Of a stretch of DNA of 64,000 bases, positions 58,312 through 64,000 are shown in pieces (positions within the stretch are counted from its first letter, which is position 1; every line of letters begins with the position of its first letter). The DNA comes from Leptospira koniambonensis (lineage in GTDB: Bacteria > Spirochaetota > Leptospiria > Leptospirales > Leptospiraceae). The notes under the pieces were generated by a model. That model was not told where the DNA came from, made no database searches, and was given only the letters and a program-made list of their open reading frames with translations. The position numbers were made by a program, and so were the translations under genes. The stretch lies in contig NZ_RQFY01000004.1 in assembly GCF_004769555.1 (NCBI RefSeq), forward strand, positions 620,001 through 684,000, in the 5' to 3' direction.

Positions 58312-59412
58312 TTACTCTTCTATCTTTACGCTGGATAGGATTTTTTCCACGGATTCTTCGTGTCTTCTTCCTTTGATCAAACTTTCGTCTATAATAAAGA
58401 CCAAACTATAAGGTTGTTTGTGTTTCGCTAAGAAAAACATTCCAGTTTTTGCATATCTTGGTCTTAGAACATCATAGAATGTCCAAAAAGTCCCGAAATA
58501 TCTATCTTCAAAAACTTCTCTTTCTAATTCGTTCAATTCCTGGATATCTCCTCTTTGTACTTGGAGATCCAAAAACTTTTTAAATTCAGAAAGTAATTCG
58601 GATTCATTATCGAATCTGAATGGAACAAAAAAGATCCTGATAACTGGATAACGATTTGGATCTGAATCACTCGTAGAAATAATTCCAGCAATCTGTCCAA
58701 TTCCAGTTTTATCTTCCAAATTTAAATTTTGAGGATTATGAAAATAAAATTCTTCCGGTAAAAGAATGCTGAGTTTTAGATCTTCGTTTTGTAAGGTTCT
58801 GTTCTCTGCATTATAATTCCAGCGAGAAAGGTCCTTTTGTTCAAAATCAGGTTTAAACATGGAGTATGCTACAAAAATCTCTGCTTTCTGCAAACTTTTA
58901 AAACTGATAAGCCCAGAAGCTAGGATAACCAATCCCAATAATCCGATTTTATAATATGTTTTATTGTCTATAAGCCTTGCGCTTAAAACTCCAAATGCAT
59001 ACACTAAAAGAAAAAGAATTCCAGATCTATTTTCGAAAAATCCAGTAAGCCAACATGCAAGAACGGAAAAAGCGAAGAAAGAAACTTCGACCCAAGGAAC
59101 TAATTTGATAGTTGGTCTTTCGATCCCCACTTCTGCAAAAATCGCAGGTAATACGACCTTAGTTTCTAATCTTCGGAACGCAAATACGATCCCCCAGAAA
59201 AGAATGCCTGAGACAAGGTAGCCTATCAAAGACAGACCGACCATCCAGACTAATGGTAGATGGGCCTCATGATAGAATAAAAAATATAACGCAAAAATGG
59301 AATATACCAGGAAGAGTTTTTTAGTTAAGGAAAGTTCTTGCAGCTTTAGAGACAGGGCTGTTCTCTTTTCCCATCCTGGAATTTTAGGAAACGATTTAAT
59401 GAACCAGATCAC
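58312..59412 (-). CDS. Membrane protein with C-terminal soluble domain, function unknown
   Basis: 366 residues from a GTG at 59412 that follows GGAG by nine bases; a TTG at 59427 is an alternative. Five or so membrane helices fill the first 180 residues; the last 180 form a soluble domain (LSILLPEEFYFHNPQNLN, PVIRIFFVPFRF, FWTFYDVLRPRYAKTGMFF). I do not recognise it. Its 5' end overlaps the start of the divergent gene at 59399 by 14 bases. Confidence 0.6.
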   Translation of the reverse strand: MIWFIKSFPKIPGWEKRTALSLKLQELSLTKKLFLVYSIFALYFLFYHEAHLPLVWMVGLSLIGYLVSGILFWGIVFAFRRLETKVVLPAIFAEVGIERPTIKLVPWVEVSFFAFSVLACWLTGFFENRSGILFLLVYAFGVLSARLIDNKTYYKIGLLGLVILASGLISFKSLQKAEIFVAYSMFKPDFEQKDLSRWNYNAENRTLQNEDLKLSILLPEEFYFHNPQNLNLEDKTGIGQIAGIISTSDSDPNRYPVIRIFFVPFRFDNESELLSEFKKFLDLQVQRGDIQELNELEREVFEDRYFGTFWTFYDVLRPRYAKTGMFFLAKHKQPYSLVFIIDESLIKGRRHEESVEKILSSVKIEE

Positions 59413-60013
59413 CCAGTTTTTCTCCAATCTAAAAGCAGACTTTGACAGGTTAAACCAATCCGTGGACGACCTGGTGAAAACCTATAAGGCCATCGTTCAT
59501 TTTCTGGATTTGATTTCAAATCTCTTTCCTCTCGATTTGGTTTTGGTTTTATTACTTTCCCTGCCTTTATTATACGTTATCAATACCTTATCTCCTTCGA
59601 CGCCAAGAGTGAACTATACGATCTCTGTGGTTTTTATCTCTGGACTTAGATCCTTCTTAAGTCATACGATTTCCGAGTCTTGGGAAATTTTTGCAGTTAC
59701 AAAGACAGCACTCATTCTTCTTCTTCCTGCTTATATTTTGGTGGTGTTTAAGTTCGGACTTTCTTTATTTCAGAAGTATAGGATAAAGAAGAAGGCACTC
59801 TCCCCAGGACATTTAGAATCTTCTTTTATAAGTTTGCAAAAGGCGTATCACAATCTAAGTGCTGAGATCTATTCTGAGCTTGGAAAGAACGAAGGTAAAA
59901 GTTTTGTAGATGGGCAGAAGTTTTTGCCTAAGATCCAAGATCTGGAGACTTCAATTACCGGGCTAAAAACTTTGATCAAAAAGCCAGAAGATACTCCTCA
60001 TTCTTCTGAATAA
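59399..60013 (+). CDS. Small membrane protein, function unknown
   Basis: 204 residues from an ATG with AGGAA eight bases upstream. A short amphipathic N-terminal coil (MNQITQFFSNLKADFDRL, LNQSVDDLVKTYK), then three membrane segments (about 42-62, 75-90, 100-125) and a soluble C-terminal helix pair. No family recognised. It overlaps the divergent gene at its start and the convergent hpt gene at its end by 16 bases. Confidence 0.55.
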   Translation: MNQITQFFSNLKADFDRLNQSVDDLVKTYKAIVHFLDLISNLFPLDLVLVLLLSLPLLYVINTLSPSTPRVNYTISVVFISGLRSFLSHTISESWEIFAVTKTALILLLPAYILVVFKFGLSLFQKYRIKKKALSPGHLESSFISLQKAYHNLSAEIYSELGKNEGKSFVDGQKFLPKIQDLETSITGLKTLIKKPEDTPHSSE

Positions 60014-60543
60014 AGGAATACTCCAGGTAGATTCCTGAATTTGCCGTCGTAGTCCAGGCCATATCCGATCACGAATTCTTTTCCAATATTCCAACCTACG
60101 TATTTGATCGGATATCCTACAGCCTCTCCGCCTTCTTTAAATAATAAAGAAGCTACCTCAAGAGACTTAGGCTTTTTAGAAAGAAGATGGGAAATCAAAA
60201 ATTTCAGCGTGCGGCCAGTATCTACGATATCTTCTACAATTAATACATCTCTTCCTGTGATGTCTGCGTCCAAGTCCTTGATCAATTCTACATTTCCAGA
60301 AGATTCGGTTCCGACATATGATTTTGCTTGGATAAAATCTAATTCAATTGGGATCGGAACCGCTTTAGTCAGATCAGAGAAGAAGTAAACTCCACCTCTT
60401 AAAACACATATAAAAATTGGATTTTTTTCTATATAGTCGCTTGCAATCTGCAGTCCAAGTTCTCTAACTCTTGCAGTAATCATTTCGTTACTGAATAAGG
60501 TTTGAAAAGGTATATTATTAAAATTTGAAGTATTATTCTTCAT
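59998..60543 (-). CDS. hpt: Hypoxanthine phosphoribosyltransferase
   Basis: 181 residues. The start at 60543 overlaps the sixA stop (ATGA). CVLRGGVYFFSDL, the PRPP loop VLIVEDIVDTGRTL and the C-terminal KFVIGYGLDYDGKFRNLP (seen as EFVIGYGLDYDGK) match HPRT. It salvages hypoxanthine and possibly guanine to nucleotides. Coupled to sixA. Confidence 0.93.
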   Translation of the reverse strand: MKNNTSNFNNIPFQTLFSNEMITARVRELGLQIASDYIEKNPIFICVLRGGVYFFSDLTKAVPIPIELDFIQAKSYVGTESSGNVELIKDLDADITGRDVLIVEDIVDTGRTLKFLISHLLSKKPKSLEVASLLFKEGGEAVGYPIKYVGWNIGKEFVIGYGLDYDGKFRNLPGVFLYSEE

Positions 60544-61034
60544 GGGATCCAAAATCTTTTGAGCCTACAACTTTGCCTTCCCAGATCCGCCCAATCTTTC
60601 TGATCTGTTACTAAACTAATAAAAGAAGAAGTGGGAAATTTTTCGAAAAGAGAGTCCGTATTATTTCCTAATAATAAATAATTAGCCAGATCTTCCATTC
60701 CTGGATTATGCCCGATTAAAACTACATTATTAATTTTAGAAGATAGTCCTCTTAAGATCCTAAGTAAGTCAGAATACTCCGCCTCATATATCTCACTTAT
60801 AATCTTAGTGTCCTTTGTAATATTCTGAAAATCTTGTAATATCTTCCAAGTTTCTGAAGTTCTTATCGATGGCGAAACAAGGGCGACATCCGCAACAAAG
60901 GAAACCTTCTCCACATATTTTCCTAAAAATCGCGCGTTTTTACGACCTCTCTTAGATAAAGGACGTTCCTTATCCTTTAAATGAGTGTCACTCCAATCGG
61001 ATTTAGAATGTCTTATAAGATGAATCTCTTTCAA
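60540..61034 (-). CDS. sixA: SixA-type phosphohistidine phosphatase
   Basis: 164 residues. LIRHSKSDW carries the RHG-like catalytic Arg-His; KRGRKNARFLGKYV and VVLIGHNPGMEDLANYLL give the second His and binding residues of the small phosphoglycerate-mutase-fold phosphatases. SixA dephosphorylates phosphohistidine on HPt domains or NPr. The partner here is unknown. Confidence 0.87.
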   Translation of the reverse strand: MKEIHLIRHSKSDWSDTHLKDKERPLSKRGRKNARFLGKYVEKVSFVADVALVSPSIRTSETWKILQDFQNITKDTKIISEIYEAEYSDLLRILRGLSSKINNVVLIGHNPGMEDLANYLLLGNNTDSLFEKFPTSSFISLVTDQKDWADLGRQSCRLKRFWIP

Positions 61035-61114
61035 AATCCTCTCCTCCGCGATAAAGTTTTCAAATTTAGAATTTCATTGACAAGGATCTTTCCTGACGAT
61101 AAAACTCATGAGCT

Positions 61115-61786
61115 ATGTTAAGGATGTATATTATCGGGGTTGTCCTATTAATATCCTTTGCCACAAACCTTTCTTCACAAATTGCAGGAACTCCTGATGA
61201 GGAAAAGGCTAAAAAAGAATTACAAAATCAATGGTCTAAAAAATTCCCAGGAGACAGAATACTTTCCGTTCAAGCTGCAGGAAAACCTAAGCTGATCGAA
61301 AAAGAAGCTCCGGAAGAAAATGCACCTACTGATTTAAGATATAAATTTTCCTTCTTCGTTACTACTCGCAAAAAAGAAGGTCAAACAACCAAAACTCCAG
61401 TTGGCGTCATCTACCAATTCGTAAGAGAAAAAGGTTGGGTCTTCTCTGATATAGGAATGGCAAGATCTGTCGTAGTGACTGAACCAGGAAAAGAACCTCC
61501 TTCTAAAGACGAAGTCTACCAAATAGTAGAAGAAGCGATCTTAGAAGAAAAGGGAAAATCTAAATCTGTAGACTTAATTCGTTTAACAGAGCCAGAATTC
61601 GGGCAGAATCTAACTCCTAGTAAAGAACAATTTTGGTTTAGGTATGAAGGGGATTTTGAGGTTTCTGAAAATGGTTCTAAAACGGTTTGTTCAGATATAG
61701 TAATTCGTTTAGTGAAGGAACAAAACTCTGCTGCTTGGAAAGCAGAATGGGATGAAAAAGGAAAATGTAAAGTGTCGGAAGAATAA
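61115..61786 (+). CDS. Exported protein, function unknown
   Basis: 223 residues. Signal peptide about 1-22 (ending NLSSQIA). The mature part contains charged strands and helices (KKELQNQWSKKFPGDRILS, VFSDIGMARSVVVTEPGKE, KTVCSDIVIRLV); only two Cys. No family recognised. Start at 61115 is ATG; a second ATG at 61124 is possible. Convergent with pyrD, two bases apart. Confidence 0.55.
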   Translation: MLRMYIIGVVLLISFATNLSSQIAGTPDEEKAKKELQNQWSKKFPGDRILSVQAAGKPKLIEKEAPEENAPTDLRYKFSFFVTTRKKEGQTTKTPVGVIYQFVREKGWVFSDIGMARSVVVTEPGKEPPSKDEVYQIVEEAILEEKGKSKSVDLIRLTEPEFGQNLTPSKEQFWFRYEGDFEVSENGSKTVCSDIVIRLVKEQNSAAWKAEWDEKGKCKVSEE

Positions 61787-61788
61787 GA

Positions 61789-62886
61789 TCAGATCTTATT
61801 CTTTCCCACTAATTCACCAATCGATTTCGCTCCGGTTTTTTTCAGAACTCCATCTAAATATTCTAATATTCTAACCGGTAAGAAAGGTCCGTTGTATACG
61901 TAACCTGTATATAATTGGACCAGGTCTGCGCCCGCCAAAATTTTTTCTATTGCAGCTTCGCCCGAGTCGATACCACCAACTCCTATAATAGGAAGACTAC
62001 CTTTTAAGATAGAGTAGGCATATCTTACAAATTCTGTGGATCTTTGACGGAGAGGTTTACCTGAAACTCCACCTTCTTTTTCTACATTTGGATATCTGGT
62101 TAAGACTGATTTGTCTATAGTAGTGTTGGTAAGAATTACACCTGATAATTTTGTATCTGGTAGGAGCTCCAACAAACCTTTCAGTTCTTCTTTTTCCATG
62201 TCTGGAGCGAATTTTACAAAAGTAGGGATTGGAAATTTTCCACCTAAGCCGCTTTTGATCCCATCCATCAACTTAGTAAAATTTTCTTTTTTTTGGAAAT
62301 TTCTCAAACCAGGAGTATTGGGCGAAGATATATTGATCACTGCATAATCTGCATGAGGTGTAAGCTTTTTTAGAGAATACACATAATCATCTACTGCATC
62401 TTCTTCAGAGACAATTTTTGTTTTGCCTACGTTGATCCCTCTTATGCAGTTCTTTTTCTGTTTTTGAATTGTGACTTCTGCAGCATCTGCACCAGGATTA
62501 TTAAATCCCATTCGATTGATTAAAGCTTCATCTTCCGCATATCTGAAAATTCTTGGCTTTGGATTTCCTAGCTGGCCTTGACCAGTGATTGTTCCGATCT
62601 CGATCGAGCCAAAACCTAATCGGGAAAGAAACGGATACAACTCTCCAGTCTTATCAAAACCGGCACCTAATCCGACCGGATTTGCAAACTCAATTCCAGC
62701 GACCTTTGTTTTCAAACGATCACTGGAATAAGTCATGAGTGATTCCAAAACAGGAAACACGAACGGAAGTTTTTTAGAAAGCCCAAGTAAGTTTTGGGCT
62801 AAGTAGTGGGCAGATTCCGGATGAATACTTAAGAAGAAAGGTTTTGCGGTTTTTTCATAAACCCATTGTTTCCATTCTGAATTCAT
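61789..62886 (-). CDS. pyrD: Dihydroorotate dehydrogenase (quinone), class 2
   Basis: 365 residues with the N-terminal helical extension that binds the membrane in class-2 enzymes. FANPVGLGAGFDKTGELYPF, RMGFNNPGADAA, VINISSPNTPGLR (catalytic Ser) and LSGVILTNTTIDKS, GVGGIDSGEAAIEKI carry the FMN and substrate sites. It oxidises dihydroorotate with quinone in pyrimidine synthesis. Confidence 0.94.
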   Translation of the reverse strand: MNSEWKQWVYEKTAKPFFLSIHPESAHYLAQNLLGLSKKLPFVFPVLESLMTYSSDRLKTKVAGIEFANPVGLGAGFDKTGELYPFLSRLGFGSIEIGTITGQGQLGNPKPRIFRYAEDEALINRMGFNNPGADAAEVTIQKQKKNCIRGINVGKTKIVSEEDAVDDYVYSLKKLTPHADYAVINISSPNTPGLRNFQKKENFTKLMDGIKSGLGGKFPIPTFVKFAPDMEKEELKGLLELLPDTKLSGVILTNTTIDKSVLTRYPNVEKEGGVSGKPLRQRSTEFVRYAYSILKGSLPIIGVGGIDSGEAAIEKILAGADLVQLYTGYVYNGPFLPVRILEYLDGVLKKTGAKSIGELVGKNKI

Positions 62887-62910
62887 CCGATCCCCTTGCA
62901 GATAAAACTG

Positions 62911-63978
62911 TTAAGACCAGCGAAATATACGAAGCCCAACACCCAAGAAGAAAAATCCAATCCCAACCATAAACACGCAAGGGTAAACTATTTCTGCGAG
63001 TCCGGCTCCTTCTATAAATACTGCTCTCAAAGAATCAGCTACCAAAGTCAAAGGTAGATGTTTTATAAAAGGAAGCACTAAATCCGGAAAATTTTTATAA
63101 CTGAAGAAGATCCCGGATAAAACCATCATCGGAAATGTGAACGCGTTCACGAGACCATTCCCAACCTGAGCGCTTTGTGCTCTGGAACCTACAAAAATCC
63201 CAATGCATGCGAATACGAAATTTCCAGTTAGAAAAATCAGAAATGCAGCAGGAATAGAACCGAAAAACGCATTTTCAAAAACAGTAAATGTAAACGTTAG
63301 GAAGATGATAGATTCTACAGTCGTGACAAAAATTCGAGTGAAGAAGAAAGACATTACGAATGCCAATTTATTCATTGGAGTTGCAGACATTCTTCTTAAA
63401 AGTTTTTTCATCCTCATCTCGATTAGATTCCAGCCAACTCCCCAAAGACAGGAATTCATCACTCCCATAGCGAGCATTCCAGGAACCAGATAATCTATAT
63501 ATCTAGTACCTTTTGAATCTAATCTTCGGATACTTGAACTAGCCTCTTCTTTTCCTTGCATCGTTAAAAGAGCATTGGAAAGAAGAAGGTAATCTCTCTG
63601 AGCATTTGCATTGCTAGGATCAAAAGAAAATTCTAAATTTCCTTTTTCATCTTCTTTGACTAAAAGATTGATCTCTCCTCTTTTGAGTGCCTTGATCGCG
63701 TCTTCGTCAGTAATAACTTGAGGAATGATCACTCCTAACCCGTTGGAGTTCCCACCAACAGAATTCGAAAACGCTTTTTCGATCTTTGCGGAAAGTCCGC
63801 TTGCATTATGCGAAGAAGAGATAATTGCAACTCTGGTTTGAGGTACATCCTTCGTAGTGAATGCAAGTCCTAATACACCTGCAATCGCGATAGGAAATAT
63901 GAATGCCCAGAAAAGAATTCCAGGTTCTCTATAAAATTCTTTTAATTGAATCGTGACTAAATGATAGATTTGTTTCAT
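62911..63978 (-). CDS. ABC-2-type transporter permease
   Basis: 355 residues. One N-terminal membrane helix (about 22-42), a large periplasmic domain (about 45-165), then five helices, with RRMSATPMNKLAFVMSFFF and VLSGIFFSYKNFPDLVLPF typical of ABC-2 permeases. It would export a drug, lipid or polymer with the ATPase upstream. It is ATGA-coupled to that gene. Confidence 0.87.
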   Translation of the reverse strand: MKQIYHLVTIQLKEFYREPGILFWAFIFPIAIAGVLGLAFTTKDVPQTRVAIISSSHNASGLSAKIEKAFSNSVGGNSNGLGVIIPQVITDEDAIKALKRGEINLLVKEDEKGNLEFSFDPSNANAQRDYLLLSNALLTMQGKEEASSSIRRLDSKGTRYIDYLVPGMLAMGVMNSCLWGVGWNLIEMRMKKLLRRMSATPMNKLAFVMSFFFTRIFVTTVESIIFLTFTFTVFENAFFGSIPAAFLIFLTGNFVFACIGIFVGSRAQSAQVGNGLVNAFTFPMMVLSGIFFSYKNFPDLVLPFIKHLPLTLVADSLRAVFIEGAGLAEIVYPCVFMVGIGFFFLGVGLRIFRWS

Positions 63979-64000
63979 TCTTCCAACCCTCTTCCGGTCA
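63975..64000 (-). CDS. ABC transporter ATP-binding protein, last residues only (runs off the right edge)
   Basis: Only eight codons are visible: they end LTGRGLEE and a stop that overlaps the permease ATG (ATGA). This tail resembles the ends of DrrA/CcmA-type ATPases, and the place is where the partner of an ABC-2 permease is expected. The assignment is mostly by context. Confidence 0.5.

Overview
The window looks like a stretch of a Leptospira chromosome. The supporting signs are a low-to-moderate G+C content, many short lipoproteins with spirochaete-type lipoboxes, a flagellar hook-junction operon that ends in fliW-csrA, a very large multi-PAS histidine kinase, several methyl-accepting proteins, and many genes in short overlapping (ATGA/GTGA/TTGA) pairs. 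The species cannot be decided from the sequence alone. Coding density is high, and the gaps between genes are at most about 240 bases once the tRNA-Gly locus is counted. There is no rRNA, CRISPR array, prophage or recognisable insertion sequence.

Layout. 1-9.9 kb: a partial gpsA, lipoproteins, a peroxide-stress operon (glutathione peroxidase plus OhrR) behind a 31-bp palindrome, a ferredoxin-like protein, a porin, a CPA2 antiporter, a GH114-type lipoprotein and a ZIP transporter. 9.9-10.8 kb: an AT-rich GIY-YIG protein, a strongly folded 150-nt element and tRNA-Gly(TCC), the most accessory-looking part of the window. 10.8-26.9 kb: mostly housekeeping and hypothetical genes (M32 carboxypeptidase with a lone FliG-like domain, YnfA, a TetR/ABA4-like divergon with a 43-bp palindrome, PhzF, ornithine aminotransferase, a second antiporter, FolE, acetyl-CoA synthetase coupled to a BtuF-like protein). 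27-39.2 kb: a sensory block with three methyl-accepting proteins and a 1319-residue hybrid-free sensor kinase, interrupted by mtnP, an alpha/beta hydrolase and a PhoD-type phosphatase. 39.3-45.4 kb: envelope genes (DUF2339 membrane protein, M48 protease, SIMPL protein, a predicted outer-membrane protein). 45.5-51 kb: flgN-flgK-flgL, then fliW-csrA and a SHOCT lipoprotein. 51-64 kb: cell-wall hydrolases (GH25, M23), a thioesterase, citrate synthase next to a divergent HTH-citrate-synthase fusion, SixA-Hpt, PyrD and an ABC-2 exporter that runs off the right edge.

How the genes work together. FliW and CsrA would couple hook/filament assembly to translation control, next to the hook-junction proteins FlgK and FlgL and their chaperone-like FlgN. 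The peroxidase/OhrR pair has the layout of a self-repressing peroxide switch. The citrate-synthase divergon (55.2-57.7 kb) is the best candidate for a poorly described system: a DNA-binding domain is fused to an apparently catalytically intact citrate-synthase fold, faces a CitA-like enzyme, and the two share overlapping promoters. The structured element beside tRNA-Gly, which carries an inverted copy of the tRNA T-arm, is the second. All functional calls come from reading motifs and comparing them with remembered families; no database search was run.
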